Assembly (NCBI GenBank): GCA_947367115.1
Contig: CANBCW010000025.1
Location: 1-32,844 of the forward strand
Direction: 5' to 3'
DNA length: 32,844 bases
From: an uncultured Clostridia bacterium
GTDB lineage: Bacteria > Bacillota > Clostridia > Oscillospirales > Oscillospiraceae
The position numbers and the translations under genes are program-made. Positions 15,048 to 24,370 of this stretch are shown piece after piece; position 1 is the stretch's first letter; every line of letters begins with the position of its first letter. Below the pieces are notes generated by a model that saw nothing but the letters and a program-made list of their open reading frames with translations, did no database searches and had not been told where the DNA came from.

Positions 15048-17127
15048 CAGGATCAAATTCCACCGTTTCTGTGGCGTAGTATACGCCATCAATATACAGG
15101 TCATAGCTCTGGGTGCCGGTGCCGGTCAGGCGCACCTGCGCCGTCGTTGCACCGGGCTGGATGGTCATTCCCTCCAGGAACCACTCGCCGTCCAGCATAA
15201 TGCCAAGCTCATAGCTCTCCGTTCGGCTGGGAACCACGAACACATAGTCCAGGGTCACTGTGCCGTCATCGGGCTGTGTAGGCTCCGGTTCTGTAGGCTG
15301 CGGCTCTGTGGGAGTGGGAGAGTCCCCTCCCGCGGGCTCCGAGGGATCCGTAGGGATCTCCGGCACGCCGGTGGATACATCCAGAATGATCAGTGTGGTC
15401 ACATCGATCTTCTCGTACTTCTCCACAGACTGACCAACCACCTCGCCCTTGGGGCGGTCACTGTCAACCGGGTTCTGGTGGACATTGCTAAAGCCGTTTG
15501 CATTGAGGATGGACTGGGCATTTTCAAAGGACATGCCAAGCACATCCCGCATTTCTTCAAAAATCACCTTCGGGCCGGTGCTGACCCAGATAGTAATGGT
15601 CTGCCCTTCGGACAGGGGCTGCTCTTTTTCAGGGCTGGTGCGGGTCACATAGCCCGCGGCGATGTCCGCGCTGTTTTCCTCCCGCCTGATAAAATGCAGT
15701 CCTAAATTCAAGCCAGTCAGGAACTTCTCCGCTTCCTCGTACTTCAGGTTTACCAGATCCTCCATAGTCTTTACCGGAGGCTCCGCGCCCAGGCTGACTT
15801 TTACAAACACCTTGGTTCCGGATACCACTTCATCCCCTGCCAGCGGATACTGGTAAATGATCTCACCCTTCGCATACTTGTCATTGTATTCACCGCCCTG
15901 ACGGACGACCACGATTCCAGCGTAGTTTTGCAGTGTTTCATAATTCTCACCGATCAGATTGGGCACACTAACCATATCCGCCTGATTGAACAATCCGCCC
16001 TGCGCCAGAAGCACCAGGAAAATGATAACCGCCACGATTCCCACCACGACGCAGGATGCAATGGCGATGGTCGCGGCACGGCTGCGGCCTTCCTCCTCAT
16101 CCTCCTCCGCCGCACGGTTGGAGCGGGGTGTCTGACGCCGGTGCTCTCGCTTGGGTAACATGCTTTCATTTTTCTCCGCAGCAGTCCGCTCCGCGATCGT
16201 CGCGGGTTTCTGCGCGTCCAGCTCCTGCGTCAGATCCGCTGGCAGCACCTTTGTAGCACCGTCCACAGCCTGCGTTTCCTCCGCGAATACTATGGTCGGA
16301 TCCTTGCGGAACTCATCCATGTCATACAGCATGGCGGTTGCAGTCATGTAGCGCTCCTTCGGCGCCAACGCCATCGCCTTGCGGATAATCTGCTCCAATC
16401 CCTTGGGCGTATTGGGGTTATACTGAGAAGGTTTCATTGCCCCGCCGTTGATATGCTGGATGGCAATGTTTACCGGAGAATCTCCGTCATAGGGCACTCG
16501 TCCGGCGATCATCTCGTACATGACGATGCCCAGCGAATAGATATCCGACCGGTTATCCACCCGGCCGCCCTTGGCCTGTTCGGGCGAGATATAGTGGACA
16601 GAGCCCAGTGCCTCCTTCGTCAGCGTACTGGTGTTGGAGGTAATCTGCGCAATGCCAAAGTCAGCCACCTTAACCGAACCGTTTTTCAGCACCATAACAT
16701 TATGGGGCTTGATATCCCGGTGGACGATGCCACGTCCATGGGCATGCTCCAGCGCTTTGGCGATCTGGATGGCAAAATGCAAGGTCTCCTTCCAGTTCAA
16801 AACGCCCTTTTTCTCCATATATTGCTTCAGGGTGATGCCATCGATCAGCTCCATGACGATGAAATCCGCTTCGTCCGAGCTGGAGACATCATAAACCGAC
16901 ACAATGTTCGGGTGGCTGAGCATGGCGACCGCCTGGCTTTCCGCGTGAAACCGGTTGCGGAATTCCTCATCCTGAGAGTATTCGTCTTTCAGTATCTTGA
17001 TGGCCACCAGCCGGTTAAGACGGTGGCATCGGGCTTTATATACAACGGCCATACCGCCGATCCCGATGACCTCCAGGATCTCGTATCGATCATCCAGCAG
17101 CCGTCCGATATATTTATCCTTATCCAT
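15040..17127 (-). CDS. prkC: PASTA-domain Ser/Thr protein kinase (PrkC/PknB type)
   Basis: 695 residues. The cytoplasmic kinase domain (about 14-275) has the glycine loop GIGGMAVVY at 22-30, Lys44, HRDIKPHN at 136-143 and DFG at 156-158, so it should be active. A charged juxtamembrane segment leads to one membrane helix at 352-375. Three PASTA repeats follow outside the cell (about 385-446, 452-517, 522-584); these bind muropeptides or lipid II in the family. A Thr/Pro/Glu linker (588-620) and a final ~75-residue beta-rich domain end the protein. The kinase senses cell-wall state and phosphorylates division, wall and translation targets. It lies next to its phosphatase. The ATG has an AAAGGAG site. 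Confidence 0.95.
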   Translation of the reverse strand: MDKDKYIGRLLDDRYEILEVIGIGGMAVVYKARCHRLNRLVAIKILKDEYSQDEEFRNRFHAESQAVAMLSHPNIVSVYDVSSSDEADFIVMELIDGITLKQYMEKKGVLNWKETLHFAIQIAKALEHAHGRGIVHRDIKPHNVMVLKNGSVKVADFGIAQITSNTSTLTKEALGSVHYISPEQAKGGRVDNRSDIYSLGIVMYEMIAGRVPYDGDSPVNIAIQHINGGAMKPSQYNPNTPKGLEQIIRKAMALAPKERYMTATAMLYDMDEFRKDPTIVFAEETQAVDGATKVLPADLTQELDAQKPATIAERTAAEKNESMLPKREHRRQTPRSNRAAEEDEEEGRSRAATIAIASCVVVGIVAVIIFLVLLAQGGLFNQADMVSVPNLIGENYETLQNYAGIVVVRQGGEYNDKYAKGEIIYQYPLAGDEVVSGTKVFVKVSLGAEPPVKTMEDLVNLKYEEAEKFLTGLNLGLHFIRREENSADIAAGYVTRTSPEKEQPLSEGQTITIWVSTGPKVIFEEMRDVLGMSFENAQSILNANGFSNVHQNPVDSDRPKGEVVGQSVEKYEKIDVTTLIILDVSTGVPEIPTDPSEPAGGDSPTPTEPQPTEPEPTQPDDGTVTLDYVFVVPSRTESYELGIMLDGEWFLEGMTIQPGATTAQVRLTGTGTQSYDLYIDGVYYATETVEFDPDD

Positions 17128-17150
17128 TGATAGCTCCTTTTACAGCCCGG

Positions 17151-17882
17151 TCAGACCTGTACCAGAATGCTGGTCACATTGTCCGGCGCGCCGCGATTTT
17201 TGGCAATGTCCAACAGCCGCTGACAGCAATGCTTTTTGCTGACACCGTGGACGATCTCAAACAGGATCTCCTGGTCATCCACCAGATTGGTCAGACCGTC
17301 AGAGCACAGCAGCAGGCAATCCCCCCGCTGGAGATCCAAATGAAAAATATCACATTGTACCGTGGGCTCCGTGCCGATGGCACGCGTGATGTAATTCTTG
17401 CCGGGGAAATTTCTGGCTCGTTCCGGTGTCAGCTCACCACGCTGGATCATCAGCTGCACCAGTGAATGATCAACTGTAACCTGCCAGATGCCGTCATTGT
17501 TCACCCGGTAGACACGGCTGTCCCCCACATTGGCAACCGCCACCTGTCTGCCCCGAATCAGCGCGGCCACCAGTGTAGTGCCCATGCCGGAGAACTCCTC
17601 AAACTGGCAGGACTGGTCAAACACTGTAAAGTTCGCCAGCTTCACTGCCCGCTGCAGGATCTGATCCACGGTATCCATATCCATACCGGCGTGGTAATTG
17701 CGCTTCAGTTCCTGGGAAAACACATCCACTGCCAGAGAACTGGCAATGTTACCGGATTTGGCACCGCCCATGCCGTCGCAAACAACGCACAGCAGGGTAT
17801 TACGATCCAGCTGTTTCAGCAGGTACGCATCCTGATTTTGAGTTCGGACACACCCCGGATCCGTAAGGCTCCAGTGTTGCAT
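17151..17882 (-). CDS. prpC: PP2C-family Ser/Thr protein phosphatase, partner of the PASTA kinase
   Basis: 243 residues of the PPM/PP2C fold. The metal-binding motifs are visible: TQNQDAYL near residue 15, VVCDGMGGAKSG near 34-45, ANVGDSRVYR near 121-130, a DGLTNLVDD segment near 196, and GAPDNVTSILVQV at the C-terminus. It dephosphorylates PrkC and its substrates and is cytoplasmic (no signal or membrane segment). The gene is 23 bases upstream of the kinase gene and downstream of rlmN, the same order as in Bacillus subtilis. Length is typical (about 240-250). Confidence 0.95.
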   Translation of the reverse strand: MQHWSLTDPGCVRTQNQDAYLLKQLDRNTLLCVVCDGMGGAKSGNIASSLAVDVFSQELKRNYHAGMDMDTVDQILQRAVKLANFTVFDQSCQFEEFSGMGTTLVAALIRGRQVAVANVGDSRVYRVNNDGIWQVTVDHSLVQLMIQRGELTPERARNFPGKNYITRAIGTEPTVQCDIFHLDLQRGDCLLLCSDGLTNLVDDQEILFEIVHGVSKKHCCQRLLDIAKNRGAPDNVTSILVQV

Positions 17883-17906
17883 AGGCAGGTCGCTCCTTTC
17901 GGTAAA

Positions 17907-18932
17907 TTATCGTCCTTGGGTATACTTTCTTCTGAGCTGGCCGCAGGAGGCATCGATATCGCCGCCCAATGTGCGGCGCACAGTAGCCGTAACGCCGCCG
18001 TCCTCCAAAATCTTCTGGAACTGAGCCACCGCCTTGCGGGAGCTTGGTTTCAGGGGACTTTCCTCCACATGATTCAGAGGGATCATATTCACATGAGCCG
18101 GCAGACCCTTCAAACGCCGCAGCAATTCTCTGGCATTCTCTTCCGAGTCGTTTACGCCGTCGATCATGGCATATTCAAAATGGATCCGCCGGGAAGTCGC
18201 GTCATAATATCTGCGGCAGGCGCTGAGTAATTCATCAATGGGATACGCCTTGTTTACCGGCATGATACGGTCGCGAATCGCATCATTAGGGCCGTGGAGG
18301 GAAATTGCCAGGCTGATCTGCAATTTCCGTTTCGCCAGCTCGTCGATCTTCGGCACCAGGCCGCAGGTAGACAGGCTGATATGGCGCATGGAGATATTCA
18401 TGCCATCCTCGCTGTTGACCAGCTCCAAAAAGCGCATGACATGATCGAAATTATCCAGCGGCTCGCCGATGCCCATGAGCACAATGTGGGAGACCGGCAG
18501 TCCGGAGTCCACCTGCGTAAACAGCACCTGATCCAGCATTTCAAAGGGCTCCAGCCGCCGCACCAGGCCGCCAATGGTAGAGGCGCAGAATGCACAGCCC
18601 ATGCGGCAGCCAACCTCTGTGGAAATGCAGACGGTATTGCCGTAATGATAGCGCATAAGCACCGTTTCCACGCAGTTGCCATCGGATAATTTCCAGAGGT
18701 ATTTTATGGTGCCATCCCGTTGGGATTCCTGCTTGCGCACCACCTCAGGCGCGTTGATGGGGTAGTTTTCTGTCAGCTTTCCACGCAGGGACTGGGGCAG
18801 ATTGGTCATCTCATCGTAAGTACGCACACCGCTGTGCAGCCACTTGTAAACCTGCTTCGCCCGGAAGGCAGGCTCCCCCATCTCCTTGAACAGCGCAGCT
18901 AACTCAGCAAGCGTCTGAGACTTTAAATTCAT
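17907..18932 (-). CDS. rlmN: Dual-specificity 23S rRNA/tRNA adenine C2-methyltransferase (radical SAM)
   Basis: 341 residues. The radical SAM cluster motif is EVGCRMGCAFCAST with Cys109, Cys113 and Cys116, and Cys330 in the C-terminal DIDASCGQLR is the conserved methyl-carrier cysteine. The enzyme methylates A2503 of 23S rRNA and A37 of some tRNAs, using a methylated cysteine intermediate. Its start overlaps the rsmB stop by 4 bases (ATGA), so it is coupled to another rRNA methyltransferase. RlmN rather than Cfr is favoured by the housekeeping context; motif length and spacing are ordinary. Confidence 0.95.
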   Translation of the reverse strand: MNLKSQTLAELAALFKEMGEPAFRAKQVYKWLHSGVRTYDEMTNLPQSLRGKLTENYPINAPEVVRKQESQRDGTIKYLWKLSDGNCVETVLMRYHYGNTVCISTEVGCRMGCAFCASTIGGLVRRLEPFEMLDQVLFTQVDSGLPVSHIVLMGIGEPLDNFDHVMRFLELVNSEDGMNISMRHISLSTCGLVPKIDELAKRKLQISLAISLHGPNDAIRDRIMPVNKAYPIDELLSACRRYYDATSRRIHFEYAMIDGVNDSEENARELLRRLKGLPAHVNMIPLNHVEESPLKPSSRKAVAQFQKILEDGGVTATVRRTLGGDIDASCGQLRRKYTQGR

Positions 18933-20248
18933 GCTTTCCTCCGCAGCTTTGCGATAAAGAACCCATCGGTATCATACTCACCGGGCACCAGTGTCAGCAT
19001 ACCGGTCTGATTCTCCGGGAATACCGGCGGCAGTTCCAGCGGCTCCAGCTCAAAATTGGGGTTATGCCGCAGAAACGCTTCCAAAACGCCTTCATTTTCC
19101 CGGCGAACCAACGTGCAGGTGGAATACAGCAGCACGCCGCCGGGTTTGACATATTCCGACTGCTTGCACAGGATCTTCAGCTGAATCTCCGGCAGGCGCT
19201 CCATTTCCTTTGGATCTTTGTAGCGGATGTCCGGTTTTTTACGGATAATGCCGTAGCCGGAGCACGGCACATCCGCCAGCACCACATCCATCTTTTGATA
19301 CCAGGTCGGGTGATTCTCCGTGGCATCCTGCTCCCGAACCAGCACATTGTGCAGACCCAGGCGATCCGCGCCGTGCTGGATCAGGGTCGTTTTATGGCGG
19401 TGGATGTCCGCCGAGCGGATCTTTCCGATGCCGCCCATAACGATCGCCGCGGCGAAGGTCTTGCCACCGGGAGCCGCGCAGCAATCCAGAACACGAGTGC
19501 GCTCGCTCTTCGGAATCTGGGCACACAGCACCGCCAGCCGGGAGGCTGCGTCCTGCACATAGAACAGGCCGTCCTGAAATGCCCGCAGTTTTTCCAAATT
19601 GCCTGTGTTGGACAGCACCAGGCAGTCCGGCATCCAGGGATGGGGCAGCGCCGCCACATCTTCCCGCGCCAGCTCTTCAACGAGCGAATCCGTAGAGGTA
19701 CGCAGGGTATTGACCTGCACCACAGTCTGAGGCGTATCGTTATTGGCCGCCAGCATAGGCTCGAGCTTCTCCTTGCCCACATAGCTTTCCAGCAGGTCAA
19801 TGAGCTCCTTGGGATGGCTGTAGCGATCCTCCAGCGCGGTGGGCTGCTCCAGCGTTCCCTTGGTTCGCACGGCATTGCGCAGCACCGCGTTCACAAGGCC
19901 GGGCACAGAGCGCTGCCAGCGGCAGTATTTTTTCGCCAGCGCCACAGATTCGTTGACCGCAGCGGAATCCGGAACCTTATCCAGCTCATAGATCTGATAC
20001 AAACCCATGTGCAGGATGTCCCGCACCAGCGGGTGCAGATCCTTGATCTTACCTGTGAGCAGCTGCTTCAGGAAGAAATCCAGCATCCCCCTATGCTGCA
20101 AAATGCCATAGCACAGCCGGGTAGCCAGCGCGGCATCCCGGCGATCCAGCCGATCCCGCTCAATATAATCTTTTAATACGCCATTGGACCATGCCGCCCG
20201 CTTACGGCAGGCGATCAAAGCATCCAGCGCGGTTTCTCTTGCGTTCAT
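18929..20248 (-). CDS. rsmB: 16S rRNA (cytosine-967 C5)-methyltransferase
   Basis: 439 residues. The N-terminal ~140 residues are a helical NusB-like RNA-binding domain (NARETALDAL, RDAALATRLCYGILQH, DILHMGLYQI). The C-terminal part is a Rossmann methyltransferase with the SAM motif VLDCCAAPGGKTFAAA and the two cysteines of the RsmB/Sun family in LADVPCSGYGI and LLYSTCTLV. It methylates C967 of 16S rRNA in the cytoplasm. The gene sits between fmt (3-base gap) and rlmN (ATGA overlap), the usual priA-def-fmt-rsmB-rlmN order of Firmicutes. Confidence 0.96.
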   Translation of the reverse strand: MNARETALDALIACRKRAAWSNGVLKDYIERDRLDRRDAALATRLCYGILQHRGMLDFFLKQLLTGKIKDLHPLVRDILHMGLYQIYELDKVPDSAAVNESVALAKKYCRWQRSVPGLVNAVLRNAVRTKGTLEQPTALEDRYSHPKELIDLLESYVGKEKLEPMLAANNDTPQTVVQVNTLRTSTDSLVEELAREDVAALPHPWMPDCLVLSNTGNLEKLRAFQDGLFYVQDAASRLAVLCAQIPKSERTRVLDCCAAPGGKTFAAAIVMGGIGKIRSADIHRHKTTLIQHGADRLGLHNVLVREQDATENHPTWYQKMDVVLADVPCSGYGIIRKKPDIRYKDPKEMERLPEIQLKILCKQSEYVKPGGVLLYSTCTLVRRENEGVLEAFLRHNPNFELEPLELPPVFPENQTGMLTLVPGEYDTDGFFIAKLRRKA

Positions 20249-20251
20249 AAC

Positions 20252-21160
20252 TTATCCCTCCAAGGGGTGTCCTCTGAAATAGTCAGGGGCCGCCATACGT
20301 TTTCCGCCCTCGGCCTGCAATATGCGGATCTCTACAGCACCCTCACCGCAGGCAACACGCAGGCCAGTCTTGGTCAGACCCAGAATGGAACCGGGAGCAC
20401 CGGAGCCTTCCACAATGGCGGTAGAATGAATCTTGAACCATGTTCCACCCAGCTCCGCCGTCGCCACAGGCCATGGGTGCAGGCCGCGGACATGATCGTG
20501 AACCTGCTGCGCGGTCTTATTCCAGTCAATCGGGCACATAGACTTATCCAGCATGGGTGCGTAGGATACGGCGGCTTCATCCTGCGGCGTTGCCGGAACA
20601 TCCCCCGCTTCAAAGCGGCGCAGCGTCTTACTTAACAGCTCCGCGCCCAGCACAGCCAGACGATCCAGCAGTTCACCGGCAGTCTCATCTGGGCCGATAG
20701 GGGTTTTGGATACGTCAATCACATCACCGGCATCCATTTTCAGAGCCATATACTGAGCCGTAACGCCGGTCTCCTTCCGACCGTCCAGCACTGCCCACTG
20801 ATAGGGCGCGGAACCCCGGTACTGGGGCAGGATGCTGGCGTGGATATTCACGCAGCCCTTGGTCGGAATATCCAGCACCGATTGGGGCAGAATGCGGCCA
20901 TAGGCCACCACCGCGCAGATATCGGGCTTCAGAGCCTGAAGCTGCTCCACGGTTTCCTCCGCCTTGAAATTCTCCGGCTGGAACACAGGGATGTTATTGG
21001 CAATGGCCAGTTCCTTCACAGGTGATGCAACCAGCTTCATGCCCCGCCCCTTGGGCCGGTCAGGCTGAGTATAGACACCGACCACATCAAAGCCGTCCTC
21101 TATTACTTTTTTCAGGCAGGTCGCCGCAATATCCGGCGTACCCATAAATACAACGCGCAT
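20252..21160 (-). CDS. fmt: Methionyl-tRNA formyltransferase
   Basis: 302 residues. The N-terminal formyltransferase domain begins MRVVFMGTPDIAA and includes the catalytic region GCVNIHASILPQYRGSAPYQWA (Asn and His of the formyl-transfer site) followed by TGVTAQYMALKMDAGDV. The C-terminal OB-like domain binds initiator tRNA. It formylates Met-tRNAi with 10-formyl-tetrahydrofolate. It is next to def, which removes the same formyl group later, so the two opposite steps are co-expressed. The AACGGAGG site is well placed. Length is near the usual 310. Confidence 0.96.
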   Translation of the reverse strand: MRVVFMGTPDIAATCLKKVIEDGFDVVGVYTQPDRPKGRGMKLVASPVKELAIANNIPVFQPENFKAEETVEQLQALKPDICAVVAYGRILPQSVLDIPTKGCVNIHASILPQYRGSAPYQWAVLDGRKETGVTAQYMALKMDAGDVIDVSKTPIGPDETAGELLDRLAVLGAELLSKTLRRFEAGDVPATPQDEAAVSYAPMLDKSMCPIDWNKTAQQVHDHVRGLHPWPVATAELGGTWFKIHSTAIVEGSGAPGSILGLTKTGLRVACGEGAVEIRILQAEGGKRMAAPDYFRGHPLEG

Positions 21161-21184
21161 GAACGTTCCTCCGTTCAGTTTGGA

Positions 21185-21658
21185 TCAGTCGTAGTTCTCC
21201 AGTTCCTCATCGGTGAGGAAGCGATCCATGACCTCAGTGTAGACAATGCCGTCCAGGTGATCCAGCTCATGACAGAAGCACCGGGCGATCAATTCCTCCC
21301 CTTCTGCTTCGTACCACTCACCATAGCGATTCTGCGCCCGAACCTTTGCCACATTCGGACGCTTCACCAGGCCGTACTTACCGGGAACGCTTAAGCAGCC
21401 TTCGGCGCCGACCTGCTCACCGGAGGTCTCCAGCATAGTGGGGTTCACCAGCTCCAGAATCTCCTCCCCGGTGTCCACAATGACCACCCTTCGCAGAATG
21501 CCCACCTGAGGAGCGGCAAGCCCTACGCCGTTGGCCTCCTCCAGTGTCTCGGCCATATCATCCAGCAGCTTATGCAGCTTCCGGTCAAAATTTTCCACCG
21601 GCTTGCATACCTTGTGCAGCGCGGGATCCTTATCCGTCAAAATTTTCCGAATACCCAT
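21185..21658 (-). CDS. def: Peptide deformylase
   Basis: 157 residues with all three family motifs: GVGLAAPQ at 44-51, EGCLS at 86-90 (metal-ligand Cys88) and HELDH at 130-134 (two metal-ligand His and the catalytic Glu). It removes the N-formyl group from nascent proteins. The length and motif spacing suggest the ordinary type 1-like bacterial enzyme with a metal centre. It lies 12 bases after priA with a GAGAGG site and 24 bases before fmt. Nothing is missing. Confidence 0.96.
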   Translation of the reverse strand: MGIRKILTDKDPALHKVCKPVENFDRKLHKLLDDMAETLEEANGVGLAAPQVGILRRVVIVDTGEEILELVNPTMLETSGEQVGAEGCLSVPGKYGLVKRPNVAKVRAQNRYGEWYEAEGEELIARCFCHELDHLDGIVYTEVMDRFLTDEELENYD

Positions 21659-21670
21659 AGTTTTACCTCT

Positions 21671-24118
21671 CTAATCAAATCCATTCACATCAGCAAAAGC
21701 ATTGACCCCCCGGTTGGCTCCATCTTTGGCAAACTGCCGCAGCAGATGGGCAACCAATCCCCGCAGTTCCTTTGTCATACGGCCCCGGAGCGTGAGCTGA
21801 TAACGGAAATTATAGTTGATCTTCGGCACCGGACAAGGTGCCGGCCCCAAAACGGTGCAGGGTTCATTGCGGTAGGCTGGCTCTTTCAGGCACAGCACCA
21901 GACTGTCCCGGAATTTGGCCGCGCCCCGGAGGACTCTCGTTTCCTCCTGACCGGTAAATGTAACTGTAACGAGATCGCCGAAGGGGGGCAGGTTCTGCAT
22001 TTGCCGCAGGCTGATCTCCAAATCGTAAAACCCATCGTAGTCCTGCCGCGCCGCCAAATTCAGAACCTGATGCTCCGGCACCAGTGTCTGAATCATAGCG
22101 GTGCCGGGATCATCTCCCCGGCCTGCCCGGCCGACCACCTGGGTCAGCATATTAAACGTCGTTTCTGCCGCCCGGTAGGAACCTGAATATAGGCTCAGGT
22201 CACCGTCCAGAACGCCAACCAGCGTTACATCCGGCATATTCAGGCCTTTGGCTACCATCTGGGTACCGATGAGCACAGGCACCCGGTCGTTTTTGAAATG
22301 CTCCAAAATCTTCTCATGGGTGTTCACGGCACTGACCGTATCTGCGTCCATTCGGGCGATCTCCAGATCCGGGAAGAGCATATTTAACTCCTGCTGAGCC
22401 TTTTGTGTACCGGTACCCACCCGTTTTAATGGGCCGCCGCAGGCTGGGCAGCGAGGGGGAACCGGCTGGGAAAAGCCGCAGTAGTGGCACATGAGCCGCT
22501 CATTGGCGCTGTGGTAAGTAAGTCTGGCACTGCACCGTGGGCACTCCGGTGCTTCCCGGCAGTCCACACACACCAGCGCCCGGCTGTTGCCCCGGCGGTT
22601 CAGGAACAAGATGGTCTGCTTTCCCCGAGCCGCAGTGTCCCGGATGGCATCCTGCAGGGGGTAGCTGAAGGACAGATCGTTACCGTCCTTCACCTCTTCC
22701 CGCATATCCACCATTTGAACATGAGGCAGCGGGTGGCCGTTATAGCGCTCCCGGAGAGTATACAGGCGGTAATGCCCCTGCTTCGCATGATACATTGTCT
22801 CGATGGATGGGGTCGCCGAGCCAAGGAGCACCAGCGCTTTTTCCTTCACGCCCCGCCAGATGGCGACCTCCCGGGCGCAATAGCGGGGACTGTTTTCCGA
22901 TTTATAGGAATGTTCCTGCTCCTCATCCAGAATCATCACACCCAGATTGGGACAAGGCGCAAACACCGCCGACCGGGTTCCCACGACCACCTTAGCATCT
23001 CCGGAACGGACACGCTTCCACTGGTCATAACGCTCCGCGGCGGACAGGCTGCTGTGGAGCACCGCCACCTGCTGTCCAAAGTGAGCCACCAACACCCCCA
23101 GAAGCTGAGGAGTCAGCGCGATCTCCGGAACCAAAAGCATCGCGCCTCTGTCCTGCTCCAGACAGCGGCGGATGAGTTTTAAATAGACGGACGTTTTACC
23201 GGAACCGGTAACACCGTACAGCAGAGCCACACCGGGATTCTCCGCATCCATCTGGCTGCAGAGTCCATCAAACGCAGCCGTCTGCTCGGCATTGAGCACC
23301 AGCTCCGTAGACACATCCGCGGGTCGAATTTCCCGGCAGCGCAGGACTTCCCGATCCTCGAGGCTTACATAACCAAGATCCCGCAGCCGTTTCACCGCTG
23401 CGGGTTTGGCGCCGGTGAAATAGCACAGCTCTTTGACGGATACGCTGCCCAAATTACACAGCAGCTCCAGCACCGCTTTCTGCATGACGGCGGATTTGGG
23501 ACGGCGGGCAGCATACTCCATGGCTTCCTCTACAGAGGAAGCAAGGGTCGCGATCTGTTCGGTCTTATCGCCGGTACGGCGCTGGAAGTCCGTCTCAGAC
23601 TTGACCCACTTTTTCTTCAGCAGATACTGAATGGCCGCGGCAAAGGCTTCCTCCTCCGGCACAGCCTGACGCAAGGCATCACCATCAGCCCCTCCTCCCA
23701 AATCGGACAGGTGCGTCAAGATTGCCTTTGCATCGTTCTGACGAATGTTTTTTTCCTGCCAGGAGCGGTCATCGGTCAATTCGTAGCGCTCACTGGCGCT
23801 GAACCATAACCCGCCGGGCAGCATGGCTCGGATGGCATCGTAAAAGGTGCAGAAATACCGCTCCCGCATAAATGCCGCCAGCCGCAGCATGGTCATGCTC
23901 AACAGCGGCTGCGCATCCAGACTGCGCTCCACAGCCTTGAGTCCCTCAGGACTGCCCGCCTCTGTGCTGAGCACCACGCCCTCGCAGCGTTTATTGCCCC
24001 GGCCAAACGGAACCGACACACGCATACCGGCCTTCAGCTCCATTCCCTCCGGAACCCAATAGGAATAGGGCTTATCGATTGCAAACGTTGCGGCAGAAAC
24101 CGCGATCTTTGCTACCAT
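21671..24118 (-). CDS. priA: Primosomal replication restart helicase PriA
   Basis: 815 residues. An N-terminal DNA-binding region (1-110) and a winged-helix part precede a superfamily 2 helicase core with Walker A VTGSGKTS at about 303-310, Walker B DEEQ at 398-401 and the GSATPS motif near 433. Eight cysteines between 517 and 560 form the two zinc sites (C517, 520, 526, 529, 544, 547, 557, 560). PriA reloads the replisome at stalled forks. Many PriA proteins have DEEH; here the fourth residue is Gln. The rpoZ-priA-def order is typical of Firmicutes. The start has a GGAGGAAAGG site. Confidence 0.96.
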   Translation of the reverse strand: MVAKIAVSAATFAIDKPYSYWVPEGMELKAGMRVSVPFGRGNKRCEGVVLSTEAGSPEGLKAVERSLDAQPLLSMTMLRLAAFMRERYFCTFYDAIRAMLPGGLWFSASERYELTDDRSWQEKNIRQNDAKAILTHLSDLGGGADGDALRQAVPEEEAFAAAIQYLLKKKWVKSETDFQRRTGDKTEQIATLASSVEEAMEYAARRPKSAVMQKAVLELLCNLGSVSVKELCYFTGAKPAAVKRLRDLGYVSLEDREVLRCREIRPADVSTELVLNAEQTAAFDGLCSQMDAENPGVALLYGVTGSGKTSVYLKLIRRCLEQDRGAMLLVPEIALTPQLLGVLVAHFGQQVAVLHSSLSAAERYDQWKRVRSGDAKVVVGTRSAVFAPCPNLGVMILDEEQEHSYKSENSPRYCAREVAIWRGVKEKALVLLGSATPSIETMYHAKQGHYRLYTLRERYNGHPLPHVQMVDMREEVKDGNDLSFSYPLQDAIRDTAARGKQTILFLNRRGNSRALVCVDCREAPECPRCSARLTYHSANERLMCHYCGFSQPVPPRCPACGGPLKRVGTGTQKAQQELNMLFPDLEIARMDADTVSAVNTHEKILEHFKNDRVPVLIGTQMVAKGLNMPDVTLVGVLDGDLSLYSGSYRAAETTFNMLTQVVGRAGRGDDPGTAMIQTLVPEHQVLNLAARQDYDGFYDLEISLRQMQNLPPFGDLVTVTFTGQEETRVLRGAAKFRDSLVLCLKEPAYRNEPCTVLGPAPCPVPKINYNFRYQLTLRGRMTKELRGLVAHLLRQFAKDGANRGVNAFADVNGFD

Positions 24119-24143
24119 ACAGCCCTTTCCTCCTTCGATATTC

Positions 24144-24350
24144 TCAGTTCAGATACTCTTCTTTCAGGCCAGCAGTCAGCTTGCCATCGGCAACTTCCTG
24201 AATAGCCAAAGTAACGGGCTTCTCAGGCAGCTCTTCCTTGAAGGCCTCGGCCTCCATAGCGATTTGACGCGCCCGCTGGGCAACCACATTCACCAGCAGA
24301 TAACGGCTGTCAACATTCTTCAAAAGATCCGCAACAGGGGGGTACAGCAT
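24144..24350 (-). CDS. rpoZ: RNA polymerase omega subunit
   Basis: 68 residues starting MLYPPVADLLKNVDSRYLLVNVVAQRA, matching the omega N-terminal helix that clamps the beta' C-terminus, followed by RARQI and a P-VTLAIQEVADGKL segment. Omega aids RNA polymerase assembly. It lies 20 bases after gmk with a GGAGG site and before priA, the standard gmk-rpoZ-priA order. Size is typical for Firmicutes. Confidence 0.95.
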   Translation of the reverse strand: MLYPPVADLLKNVDSRYLLVNVVAQRARQIAMEAEAFKEELPEKPVTLAIQEVADGKLTAGLKEEYLN

Positions 24351-24370
24351 AATTCAAATTCCTCCAAAAC

